Part shown: piece after piece, positions 11,282-22,290 of the stretch
Layout of the letters: every line of letters starts with the position of its first letter
How positions within the stretch are numbered: position 1 is the stretch's first letter
NCBI GenBank assembly: GCA_010909165.1
Contig: VJWM01000044.1
Coordinates: forward strand, 1,736,001 to 1,800,000
Length of the DNA: 64,000 nucleotides
Source of the DNA: Anthoceros angustus
Taxonomy: Eukaryota; Streptophyta; Anthocerotopsida; Anthocerotales; Anthocerotaceae
Direction of reading: 5' to 3'
Notes under the pieces: model-generated
The model's database searches: none
Seen by the model: only the letters and a program-made list of their open reading frames with translations
Told to the model about the DNA's origin: nothing
Program-made: the position numbers and the translations under genes

Positions 11282-11992
11282 TCACGTTTCAAAACCCCTT
11301 CCGTCCCTCGAATATAGTCTTTCCTCTACAAAGATCCTCAGTGACGATCGAGACTCACGGCGCTTGGGTGGCTTCAATCTAAAACAAGCTGCCAGTTGCG
11401 CATGCTCCAATTCTACGCCGGTTGCCACCGCCAGTGGCCTTCGCTTCATCATCTTCTGCGTTGTCGCCTCCCCTTGTCGCCACCACTCCCATCGCACATG
11501 ATCCGTGGTTTGTTGTCCTTCCTCTAGCAAGTCCCTGCTTTGCGTTTTCATCCTCCTTGCACTAAGTGGAACCACCGAGCTTCGAACAATTTTTTCGCTA
11601 ATACAAACTTCTTTAGCCTGACCAGGCCGCCTCCGGTGGGCCTCGAATGTGAGCTCCTCTTTCCACTGCAAAACCTCGAAACCATGTATGCGTTGTGGGA
11701 TATAACCAGACAATGAGGTCACCTCTATTGCAATAGAATTGCGCCCGAAGCAATCTGCTGTTGTTGTCCCACTTCGCGCAACCATCCGTAATCCAATCTC
11801 CTTCTTCGAGAATGTTTTGATGAATTTCATCATCAACCCGAGAGGTCTTTGGTAGGCACACCACCATTTTGTCTTGAGACATGTACACCGCTTCTTCACC
11901 ATATCATGTGCAATCACGGATCGTCCATTGTTAAAAGTCCTCGTAATATTGGGCGTCATAGCCTTGTTCGCCGGACTTCCTCGACAGCCCAT
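11282..11992 (-). pseudogene. Beta-class DNA methyltransferase-like fragment, duplicated copy
   Basis: One frame reads RPLGLMMKFIKTFSKK and, after an indel, RSGTTTADCFGRNSIAIEVT. The neighbouring frame supplies EEGDWITDGCA between them. In order this matches the KP-x-x-L, GDxVLDPFxGSGTT and GIE pattern that closes beta-class N6-adenine or N4-cytosine methyltransferases (motifs X, I and II). Frameshifts fall at short CNG-rich words. A better-preserved, longer copy lies at 12.5-13.5 kb. The right-hand part of this fragment (above 11,960) belongs to flanking sequence brought in by the duplication. Methyltransferase identity rests on motif order only. Confidence 0.4.
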
Positions 11993-12318
11993 AAGGAGGC
12001 TGCTAGGTCTCTAGCGCCTTCGAATCCACACGGCCGAGTGCCTCATAGCACTCATCAAATCTCCTAGGGGCCCACACCGCCTCCTCCTGGAAATTTCCAT
12101 CCTTCCCACACTCCTTGGGCCATCTCGCGGCCGCCGGCCGCCTTCCTTCCTCTCCGCCTGGGCCAGATGGTGGTCTGGCACCGCCTGCTGCCCTCAGCCC
12201 TTCTTCCTTCCTCTTCCTACCGGGGCAGCTTGCTCACCTGGGTGGGGTGCTCACCACGTGGTGAACTCGTCAGTGGTAGCTGCCACTCTACGTAGGTGTT
12301 GTGCCACTGATAACATGA

Positions 12319-12339
12319 TAATCTTGGAAGGGGTTAATA
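12319..12339 (+). repeat. Second copy of left inverted-repeat end
   Basis: TAATCTTGGAAGGGGTTAATA followed by caaaccccttccgc, as at 11,048. It is part of the 1.27-kb tandem duplication. Confidence 0.7.
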
Positions 12340-12499
12340 CAAACCCCTTCCGCACACAAATCAAACCCCTTCATAAAAAGACTGCTCGAAATGCAAAATA
12401 CGTCGAATCCTCCGTCAACAAAGACCATGCTAAATACGAAGGGAAAAAACATTGATATTTCACAATTCATAAAACAAAGAGGGCTTTCTGGCCGGGCGG

Positions 12500-14662
12500 C
12501 CCAGAGTATCCTTGCCTACGCTATGCTTTGACAAGTAATGAAAGAAAATCCTGATATCACGTTTCAAAACCCCTCTTCCGTCCCTCGAATATAGTCTTTC
12601 CTCTACAAAGATCCTCAAAGTGACGATCCGAGACTCATCTTGGGTGGCTTCAATCTAAAACAATCGCTGTGTTGCATGTTCCCAATTCCCATCGCCGGCT
12701 ACTGGCCTTCGCTTCATCATCTTCTGTCGCCTGCCCTTGTCGCCACCACTCCTGCATCGCACATGATCCGTGGTTTGTTGTCCTTCCTCTAGCAAGTCCC
12801 TGCTTATGCTTTCATCCTTCTTGCACTAAGTGGAACCACGAGCCAACAATTTTTTCGCTAATACAAACTTCTTTAGCCAATCAGGCCGCTCCTCTCGTGG
12901 GCCTCGAATGTGAGCTCCTCTTTCCAGCAAAACCTCGAAACCATGTATGCGTTGTAGGGATATAACCAGACAATGGAGGTCGCCTCTATTGCAATAGAAT
13001 TGCGTAAAGCCGTTGTTGTCCCACTTCGCAACCATCCGTAATCCAATCTCCTTCTTCGAGAATGTTTTGATGAATTTCATCATCAACCCGAGAGGTCTTT
13101 GGTAGGGGCACACCACCATTTTGTCTTGAGACATGTACACCTGCTTCTTCACCACAGTATCATGTGCAATCACGGATCGTCCATTGTTAAAAGTCCCCTG
13201 CGTAATATTGGGCGTCATAGCCGCCCTTGCCTTCGAGCTGCCTTCCTTCACACACCAAGCAACTGTTATGTACTCCACTGTCTCAAATCCACCCCTGTCA
13301 TTACTCATGTTTGTTTTGTCCCAAACGAAGGACACCATTCCACCCTTGCCACATAATCCACGCATGCACTCTCTCACAAGGTGAGCTTCTTCCACTCCGT
13401 GCATGACAATGAGCCTGAATTCTTCCGCCGCCTTCTCTCGGAAGCTTTGGAAAATCGTGTTCATCATGCCCGCATCCAACCGACTATCCATAGGACCAAT
13501 GTCAAAGCCTCTTGGGACATCCATAACCGAAGGGTATAAGCCAATCAAGGAATCCGCATCTCCATAATGTTTCTTTTTCCACTTGATAGTAACACTCTTT
13601 CTCGCACTCGAACAGGAACAAGGTCAAATCTTGTCAACATTGCACGCTGCTCATCCTCAAGACTCTTCCGGTTGTTAATCTCAAATATGAAGTTCTTGAA
13701 ATCCTCCAGCTTTTGCAAATTCTCCACATCCTTTATTTCTGAACGCCGTGAAAGAAAAACGTTAGGCGAGGACACCACATTCCTATTGTATTCAAACAAG
13801 CGGATGATGACGAAGGAGGGTGTGAAAGACGCCGACGCCCTTCACACCTCCATCGACAAATTTGGTTGCTGTGCCAGGGGCGCCGGCCGGCGCCGGCGCC
13901 GCCGGCCGGCGCCGCCGGCCGGCGCCGCCGGTAGGTAGAGCAGGCGCGGGCGCCGCCCGCATATGTGCGGATAAGATGGGAGGGCGCCGGCCGCCTCCCC
14001 ACTATCGTGCCATTCTCTCGAGAGCGTGGCGGCGCCGCCACCGGCGCCAATGCAAAACGAAAAACCAAAGCGACTCATTGTCAGTGGTGACGGATCTCAC
14101 CTTCCCAGCAAAAGCCGTTTGAAATCGAGCAATCATGTCGTCCGTTGAGTGTAGAGGATATTCCTTCCTCACTTCCTCGAAAGATGAGCACTCCAGATGT
14201 TTAGCCATGGCCACTTGAATAACATGCAGTTTCTTTCTTGAAGTAATTTCGTCCTCCATTCCTTTGAGATCGAGGATGCTCGCCTTCCCCTTGCCGTGAC
14301 AAGAATCTGCTGCCCACATTCACCCACTGGTATACCCTGGAATGATTTCCAGGGTTTCGCGAGCATGTCTTTCGGCTTGAAATACATTGTTTCCACGTGT
14401 TTGGGATCATCTGTGACTTTCCTTTTTCCCTTCCCTTTCTTGCTGGTGCCAGCAGGTATGTGCTTCTTCTGCTCTGGTAACTCGCCTGCTTCCCACTTTG
14501 AAAAGATCTTATCAATATTATCCCATACCTTGCCTCCCCGCCGCGATGCAAGATGTGTGTCCTGTTGTCCACTTTGTTCCTTGTACACGTCATCTTCGCG
14601 CCTTCATCATCTTCAATTAATCCAAGAACCTTATAAAGATTGAACTTCCATGACATGGTCAT
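12500..14662 (-). pseudogene. Methyltransferase-like C-terminal arm of element II minus-strand gene
   Basis: Read leftward from 14,662, frames give SWKFNLYKVLGLIEDDE, a Lys-rich linker (KKGKGKRKVTDDPKHVE), YFKPKDMLAKPWKSFQGIP, LDLKGMEDEITSRKKLHVIQ and HSTDDMIARFQTAFAG. A GC-palindrome block (13.88-14.05 kb) breaks the frame. It resumes with VENLQKLEDFKNFIFEINN and an uninterrupted 240-codon frame (12,826-13,548). That frame holds FDIGPMDSRLD, GMVSFVWDKTNM, FETVEYITVAW and RPLGLMMKFIKTFSKK. The order of an early D-x-GP, a VSFVWDK strand, a VEYI-x-V strand and a late RPLGLM helix resembles beta-class DNA amino-methyltransferases. A canonical DPPY or FxGxG is not intact, so activity is unlikely as read. 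Confidence 0.45.
13879..14050. repeat. Dense GGCGCC/CCGGCC palindrome cluster
   Basis: Overlapping ggcgccggccggcgcc words run from 13,879 to 13,930, with further copies at 13,950-14,050. The block interrupts an otherwise readable minus-strand frame. It is pure G+C for about 50 bases and could form strong hairpins. Confidence 0.8.
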
Positions 14663-17600
14663 CGCACTCCATCCCGACGCGCAATAAGAAGCTCATCTCG
14701 TAAATATCTTACATTCAATAAAAGACATTTTCTTCCGCTTGTCGGACATTGTGTTATGGTCGGTTGCAAGAACTCTCATCTCGTGCACCGTAAGCCCAGT
14801 ATACATGCGCTTCAACATATTGAAAACGGACTTCCCGAGCAATATCCGCCAAGTGCTTCATAGCGATATGTGTGGTTCCCCAAGTACACCCATAATATAT
14901 TTCTTGGCCCGACCGCCACCAACTTGCTAATATCGTTGCACTCCCGGGTCAATCATGCATGAATGGCGAACCCTTCTTCAATCCTTCCTTGAATAACTCG
15001 GCTAGGTAGTTTGACCATGCCTCGTCCACCCTCGATTTGGGCATCCGGTGTAATAAAAGATCTTCAAATTCTCAAGCTTTACCAAGATCGCCTCGAACAA
15101 CTTTCTTGCATAGGCGAGTCCCCGATTATTGTCAATGGGTCCGATTCCGGATAGCATCTTCAAGTCTTTCCTCATCATCCGCACATGACCATATGTTATC
15201 TGGTGGGCTTCACTCACGCTTTCCTTCTGGATTTCTTCTTTCTCTTCCCCTGTGGAGCCTCGCTATGTGAGCGACTGGTATGCCCTGCGGCGTGCCCACC
15301 ATGCCTTGCTCTCCCACTCGAGTCCCTGTCTCCATACTCTCGGATCGGCGGACACGAGGTGCCTCAATAGAACCGACTGCCCGCCCACCGCCACCGTCTC
15401 TTCCGCAACAATTGTGCAGTCCAATCGGGGCCGCCCCAACCCTTCGGTGCCTTGGGAACCCGAAACCGCTTGGGGTCCGTGTAACGGTCTCAAGACTCGG
15501 AGGCGCCGGCCGCCTCACCCTCCTCCTCGCAGATACCGACTGGGTACCTCCATGGAGGAGCCGGAAAAGGAATGTCCGAACGGAGCATCCTTCCATCCTC
15601 GCCTCCGAAAGTCGTCATCGTCGGAGTGGCCAAGGACGTCGGGTATACACCCATCCTCCTCATCGATGGGCCGAGCTCACTAGCGCACTCGCTCGTGAGC
15701 CCATCATGCACATTCGTCGGCCGGGCTCGACTGCGTTGTGACATTTCCTCCTATCTTTGGATGACGGATTCGGTAATCTTCCGCATATGGTCGTAATTAG
15801 TGCTCTAGCTTCGAGCATCCCGCAAAACAAAAAAGGATTGAGGAAAGGCAAGATAGACAAGTCATGGAAACCAACATCACGATTTGCATCGCTTGAAAAC
15901 CTTATTCCAAAGTTTTACTTACAGCTATCGACGATAGCATTTCAATCCTCCACTGTTTGAAGGATCGCACTTCTTGCTTTGGAAGCCATGTAGGTGACCT
16001 CATAAGCCTTGTACATGGTTTCATCTTCGCTTATCCGATCAAATACCAAAGGCTTTGTTGTGCACAAGATCTCAAACATGTGCTCGTCCATCCATATCCA
16101 TCGCCCATAGAACCCACCACCCTTGCTCCGGTTTGGCAAGGCCCCTTGAACCCTACGACCCACGGTTTCAATAGAGGAGTCCAAAATTGTTCTCCTCCAA
16201 GGCTCCTCATCCCGTGTCAACATCCTCCTTCTCGAGCGTAACAGTGGCCTCCACCTTGCTCCCCAACCGAGATGGCAACAATATCCTCATAGTTAAATGG
16301 CGTTGGAATAGGCGCTGCACCGATTGCTGGGGGTCTCTTCCTCGGTCTCCTCCTCCTCAGCCTTCTCCTTCGCTAGCCGGCCTTATGTTAGGCTGCCCGA
16401 TTTCCCATGCCCAATTGACAAATTACCTGTGGGGTGCTTGATGGCTGGTTGTATCTGCGCCTCCACCGGAGGTAGGCGGCCTTCTCCGACATCCACACCA
16501 AATTCCGCCGCATCCTTCTTCCCGGCCGGGATTTCTTGGTTTTGGGCATCGGGTCGATGGCGCCTCGTTCTCCACGTTCCTTCCTACTTCGCCTTCCGCT
16601 TGCCATCCTCAAGAGATTAGATACAATCGCCATAGGAAGCCAAAAAGAATTCAGCGCCCCAACCCTTCGCATGTGCCTTGGGAACCCGAAACCGCGTGTA
16701 ACCAGTCTCAAGACTTATCGAGGAGGGGCGCCGGCCGCGCCTCACCCTCCTCTCGCAGATACAACATGGGTACCTCCATGGAGGGAAAAGGAATGTCCAA
16801 CGGAGCATCCTTCCATCCTCTCGCCTCCGAAAGTCGCCATCGTCGAGTGGCCAGGGACGTATACACCCATCCTCCTCATCGATGGGCCGAGCTCACTAGC
16901 CGCATCGGCGGCCGTGAGCCCATCATGCACATTCGTCTGGGCTCGACTGCCGTGACATTTCCTCCCGCCGGATGACGGATTCGGTAATCTTCCCGCATAT
17001 GGTCGTAATTAGTGCTCTAGCTTGCGAGCATCCCGCAAATGTAAAAGGATTGAGGAAAGGCAAGATAGAAGGCACAAGTCATGGAAACCAACATACGATT
17101 TGCATCATCGCTTGAAAACCTTATTCCAAAGTTTTACTTACAGCTATCGACGATAGCATTTCAATCCTCCACCAGTTTGAAGGATCGCACTTCTTGCTTT
17201 GGAAGCCATGTAGGTGACCTCATAAGCCTTGTACATGGTTTCATCTTCGCTTATCCGATCAAATACCAAAGGCTTTGTTGTGCACGATCAAACACATGTG
17301 CTCGCCCATCCATATCCACGCCGCCATAGAACCCACTTGCTCGGTTTGGCAAGGCCCCTTGAACCCTACGACCACGGTTTCAATAGAGGAGTCCAAAATT
17401 GTTCTCCTCAAGGCTCCTCATCCTGTGTCAACATCCTTCCTTCTCGAGCGTAATGGCCTCCACCTTGCTCCCCAACCGACGATGGCAACAATATCCTCAT
17501 AGTTAAATGGCGTTGGAATAGGCGCTGCAGATTGCCTGTGGGGTCTCTTCCTCGGTCTCCTCCCAGCCTTCTCCTTCGCTAGCCGGCCTTCCCGGATGTT

Positions 17601-17838
17601 AGGCTGCCCGATTTCCCATGCCCAATTGACAAATTACCTGTGGTGCTTGATGGCTGGTTGTATCTCGCCCTCCACCGGAGGTAGGCCGCGGCCTTCTCCG
17701 ACATCCACACCAAATTCCCGCCGCATCCTTCTTCCGCTGGCCGGGATTTCTTGGTTTTGGGCATCGGGTCGGGATGTTGCCTCGGTTCTCCACGTTCCTT
17801 CCTACTTCGCCTTCCGCTTGCCATCCTCAAGAGATTAG
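14663..17838 (-). pseudogene. MASGRRS-type N-terminal and middle part of element II minus-strand gene
   Basis: The frame starts at 17,838 with MASGRRSRKERGE, a basic PMPKTKKSRP linker and NLVWMSEKAA-x-YLRWR. A second start with the same sequence lies near 16,605 because of tandem duplication. Further left come FYGRWIWMDEHMFEILCTTK (16.08-16.14 kb), MRRMGVYPTSLATPTMTTFG (15.6 kb), HQITYGHVRMMRKDLKMLSG (15.1-15.2 kb) and VLATDHNTMSDKRKKMSF (14.7 kb), each in a frame broken by indels. The ILCTTKP block corresponds to ILCTSRP in element I. No family is recognised. It probably continued into the methyltransferase-like part at 12.5-14.7 kb, making one very long protein. Confidence 0.4.
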
Positions 17839-17860
17839 ATACCGCCATAGGAAGCGCAAT
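15420..17860. repeat. ~1.22-kb tandem duplication in the minus-strand arm of element II
   Basis: Shared words include gggaacccgaaaccgc (15,457 and 16,681), catccttccatcctc (about 15,586 and 16,806), gtcgtaattagtgctctagc (15,790 and 17,002), ttacttacagctatcgacga (15,914 and 17,134) and ttcccatgcccaattgacaa (16,402 and 17,612). Copies differ mainly by gain or loss of ctg, cgg and gcc words. Confidence 0.85.
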
Positions 17861-18628
17861 TCAAAGAAGGAATCCCGCACAACTTGAAGGAAATTTGCGA
17901 GCAGGAAGGGGAGGGCCATACCAAGACTATGTGAATCGCGCGAAGAGGAAATGGCGGAGGATCGCAGCGTGGAGAAGTCGCCGGGAGAGCCAAAAGTCCT
18001 TCACCGAGTTGGGCCGAGAGGCGCCGCCACCGCTCCGTCTGGGAAGAACTTGCTCGTCTCTCGGTTACTCTCCACTGAATCGAAGTATGACGCCTGCTCG
18101 GTCACGCCATACACATGTCTGGCAACCCTAACCATAAATGTCAATTAAGGTAATGCTTACATGGAAAACCATTTATAGGACCCTAAGTCAAAAGCCGTAC
18201 ATGTGAACCCCAATGCAGAAAACAATGAAGAGGCGGTGTGCACCGCCAAGTTCTACCGGTGAAGATCTTTCGGTTTATTTGCTCATAATGGCATTTCCAC
18301 CTTACCTTGATCGGTCGCCTATGTCATGGCATACCACGCCTGTGAAGAGTGAGGACCATATTTCGAGGTTAGAGGTGCGGAGTCCTCGTGCGGCGACAAT
18401 GTTGCGCCACACACACATCGCTTGTCGAAGAGGTCGAGTTTTTCGTCCACAAGTTCATTACTTCGCTTTGTGCGATCAAGGGGAACATGTACTTGAGAAC
18501 AAGTGTTGGGTTTGCATCTCTCCTCCTGCTCACCATGTAATGACGACATTGATGTTGTCGCAGCAGAATGGTGAGGAAGAGGGTCTTTTGATTTCGGATG
18601 GTAGGTGACTCTCTTGTGAGGAGCCAAG
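17839..18628 (+). pseudogene. Divergent spacer and 5' part of element II plus-strand gene
   Basis: Only 112 bp separate the minus-strand MASGRRS start (17,838) from a plus-strand frame beginning MAEDRSVEKSPGEPKVL at 17,951, so the promoters for both arms should overlap here. A second plus-strand frame (18,213-18,608, 131 codons) follows. It contains VHYFALCDQGEHVLENKCWV with paired cysteines, and ends with an acidic EEEGLL stretch. Neither is recognised. By position they are the beginning of the transposase-like gene or a small accessory gene. Confidence 0.35.
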
Positions 18629-18659
18629 GATGGTCAGATTGAATGGGGCCCCGCGCCCT

Positions 18660-19720
18660 TCCGATCATGAGCAACGAAAACGAGTCCGAACTCCGAAGGT
18701 TAGTTTGCCTTCAACAAGAAACTTTTTGTGAAGACAATGTTGTGGCCGAATAGTCCACCCCATCCGTGGCGGATTCCATCTCATGCACACCGCACGTGGT
18801 ATTGCGGTAATGCTCGCCATCGACAAGCGCCCTCTCCGGCATTCCGCGTGGGGTGCCCATGACCCCGTGAACTTGAACTTATATCGCCATTGATGGGAAT
18901 CCGCATCCAGCGAAGACACGGAAGGAAGGGAGATGGGGTGCGAATCCCGTCGTGGTTTGTTCCGCCAAGGAGCGATGTGCGAGGATGACCGCAGGATCGA
19001 GTTCTTCCACAAGCAAATGATCCGTGGATCGAGGATGGGGATGATGACTTTGTTCACCCTCCGCTGGTGCATCCGGAACATTCCATCCCAAGCCTTTAAG
19101 TGAGACATTGATGACAACAAAGCTTTCGGACAAGCGTGACGGCAGCGGGTGTCTTTGCAAAAATGTGAATGGAGAAGGTGACGGCAGACTTTCTTAAACC
19201 GTGTTGCAACCAAATGTGCATGCAGAGGTTGACCAAGCAAGGCCTTGAGCAACGATATAGGTTCCTCACAATGTGCAAGAGCAAGAGACATTTCTTCAAA
19301 GCCTCGTACATCGGGACCCGAGTCAAACTAACAAAGAAAGAGTTTTACGCATGTTATGGGATCGGTTCCTACTGCGTGAAGGCCTTGAAGAGTATATTGT
19401 ATGGGGCAGACACGAGGAATCGAAAGGGAGGGTCATGAGGAATGCCCGTGGGATAGTGTTCGAACCAACCCAATTCATAAGTCCCGTCATGCACTTGGTG
19501 CTCTAGCGTGGATGGATAATGCTTTTCGCTTCATGGTGAAAGACTTCAACGTGTGTATAACCCGCCGACACCTATACAAAGCTGGAGATATGGTCATTGT
19601 ACAAACGGCGGTCAAAAGCTCGTCTGCGCAGACGACGTGGTTTTGAAGTTATGGAAATCTAACTTCAGAGTGAAGATTCCCAAATCCAACAGTTCTCGAC
19701 CGCTCAATATGTGAGGTTAA
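18660..19720 (+). pseudogene. Transposase-like N-terminal part, element II copy 1
   Basis: Frames broken by indels give LKPCCNQMCMQRLTKQGLEQ, FTMCKSKRHFFKASYIGTRV (first residue uncertain), RGIEREGHEECPWD and HALGALAWMDNAFRFMVKDF. They end in KIPKSN-type sequence at 19.68 kb. They are collinear with element I at 4.08-4.69 kb. Cys pairs in PCCNQMC may bind metal. Confidence 0.45.
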
Positions 19721-19849
19721 AGACCACCATTCGAATACAACTCGGAAGGTTGATCAAGGTAGATATCACTCTACCACTAGTACAACCCATCTGCCGGTGG
19801 GAGGAGTTTTTCGTGTTCATCCCATAGTTCGCCGAATGAGCACCGGATG

Positions 19850-20930
19850 GTCTTGAATGGGGCCCCGCCTTCCGATCATGAGCAACGAAAACGAGTCCGA
19901 ACTCCGGAAGGTTAGTTTGCCTTCAACAAGAAAGCGACTTGTTTGCGGTGAAGACAATGTTGTGGCGAATAGTCCACCCCATCCGTGGATTCCATCTCAT
20001 GCACACCGCAGTGGTATTGCGGTAATGCTCGCCATCGACAAGCGCCCTCTCCGGCATTCCGCGTGGGGTGCCCATGAACTTGAACTTATATCGCCATTGA
20101 TGGGAATCCGCATCCAGCGAAGACACCGGGAAGGAAGGGAGATGGGGTGCGAATCCCGTCGTGGTTTGTTCCGCCAAGGAGCGATGTGCGAGGATGACCG
20201 CAGGGGTGAGTTCTTCCACAAGCAAATGATCCGTGGATCGAGGATGGGGATGATGACTTTGTTCACCCTCCTCCTGGTGCATCGGAACATTCCATCCCAA
20301 GCCTTTAAGTGAGACATTGATGACAACAAAGCTTTCGGACAAGCGCAGCGGCGGCGGGGGGTGTCTTTGCAAAAATGAAGGAGAAGGTGACGGCAGACTT
20401 TCTTAAACCGTGTTGCAACCAAATGTGCATGCAGAGGTTGACCAAGCAAGGCCTTGAGCAACGATATAGGTTCCTCACAATGTGCAAGAGCAAGAGACAT
20501 TTCTTCAAAGCCTCGTACATCGGGACCCGAGTCAAACTAACAAAGAAAGAGTTTTTACGCATGTTATGGGATCGGTTCCTCTGCTACTGCGTGAAGGCCT
20601 TGAGAGTATATTGTATGGGGCACAACGATACGAGGCGAAAGGGAGGGTCATGAGGAATGCCCGTGGATAGTGTTCGAACCAACCCAATTCATAAGTCCCG
20701 TCATGCACTTGGTGCTCTAGCGTGGATGGATAATGCTTTTCGCTCATGGTGAAAGACTTCAACGTGCGGTGTATAACCCGACACCTATACAAATGGAGAT
20801 ATGGTCATTGTACAAACGGCGTGTCAAAAGCTCGTCTGCGTTTGGACGCGTGGTTTTGAAGTTATGGAAATCTAACTTCAGTGAAGATTCCCAAATCCAA
20901 CAGTTCTCGACCGCTCAATATGTGCGAGGT
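19850..20930 (+). pseudogene. Transposase-like N-terminal part, element II copy 2
   Basis: A near repeat of the 18.66-19.72 kb copy. It has the same CCNQMCMQRLTKQGLEQRY block (20.41 kb) and the same KIPKSN end (20.89 kb). The frame is broken at other positions than in copy 1, always near ctg, cgg or ggc words. Confidence 0.45.
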
Positions 20931-21429
20931 TAAAGACCACCATTCGAATACAACTCGGAAGGTTGATCAAGGTAGATATCACTCTACCACTAGTACAACC
21001 TGCTGGTGGGAGGAGTTTTTTCATCCCATAGTTCGCGAATGAGCGGTGGTATGCGGATGGTTCAAAAACTGAGTGAGTGGCGTGGCCGGCGCCCACCCCT
21101 GGATGACCGAATCAAGTTGCTCGAGTACCATGTTTGAAACTCGCAGTCCTTGTTCATGGATGGCCCCAGGTTGTAGGTTTGATTGGTCGAGTAGGGGGGC
21201 GCCGCGCCGGCGCCGGCCCCATCCACCTTCAAACTCGCCAACCATAATATATGACCTAGAAGGTGGACGTTTTGTAGATTTTAGATTGGGGAAGATGGTA
21301 AATGTATGTGTGAAGAGGTGATAGTCCACGACATCGGTTTGTTGTATGCAATGGGTTTCATGGATTCCGCCTTCGCTTGTGGTGTGGAAGAAGCGTGTTT
21401 GTATGTGTGAAATTGGGGAACGTGAAAAC

Positions 21430-22290
21430 TTGGAAGGATGTGAACTTGAACTTATATGCCATTGATGGGAATCCGCATCCAGCGAAGACACCGGAAGGAA
21501 GGGAGATGGGGTGCGAATCCCCGTGGTTTGTTCCGCCAAGGAGCGATGAGGATGACCGCAGGATCGAGTTCTTCCACAAGCAAATGATCCGTGGATCGAG
21601 GATGGGGATGATGACTTTGTTCACCCTCCTTTGGTGCATCTGGAACATTCCATCCCAAGCCTTTAAGTGAGACATTGATGACAACAAAGCTCGGGACAAG
21701 CGCAGGCGACGGCGGGGTGTCTTTGCAAAAATGTGAATGGAGAAGGTGACGACTTTCTTAAACCGTGTTGCAACCAAATGTGCATGCAGAGGTTGACCAA
21801 GCAAGGCCTTGAGCAACGATATAGGTTCCTCACAATGTGCAAGAGCAAGAGACATTTCTTCAAAGCCTCGTACATCGGGACCCGAGTCAAACTAACAAAG
21901 AAAGAGTTTTTACGCATGTTATGGGATCGGTTCCTACTGTGAAGGCCTTGAAGAGTATATTGTATGGGGCACATACGAGGAATCGAAAGGGAGGGTCATG
22001 AGGAATGCCCGTGTGTGTTCGAACCAACCCAATTCATAAGTCCCGTCATGCACTTGGTGCTCTAGCGTGGATGGATAATGCTTTTCGCTTCATGGTGAAA
22101 AGACTTCAACGGCGTGTATAACACCGACACCTATACAAAGCGGAGATATGGTCATTGTACAAACGGCGTGTCAAAGCTCGTCCGCAGACGTGACGCGTGG
22201 TTTTGAAGTTATGGAAATCTAACTTCAGAGTGAAGATTCCCAAATCCAACAGTTCTCGACCGCTCAATATGTGCGGTTAAAGACCACCAT
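21430..22290 (+). pseudogene. Transposase-like N-terminal part, element II copy 3
   Basis: A third partial copy, starting with NLNLYAIDGNPHPAKTPEGR. This block aligns with RNLNLYSAINRSPSGRRK of element I (3.82 kb). CCNQMCMQRLTKQ is at 21.77 kb and the KIPKSN end at about 22.24 kb. Confidence 0.45.

Larger units (their letters stand above)
10661..13225. repeat. ~1.27-kb tandem duplication spanning the left end of element II
   Basis: The word gccttgttcgc at 10,661 recurs at 11,961. Both copies then run through ggaggctgctaggtctctag, the inverted-repeat end (11,048 and 12,319) and the methyltransferase-like sequence, to ggcgtcatagcc at 11,960 and about 13,220. Differences cluster at ggc, ctg and cgg words, while long AT-rich stretches (for example cattgatatttcacaattca) are identical. 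Confidence 0.85.
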
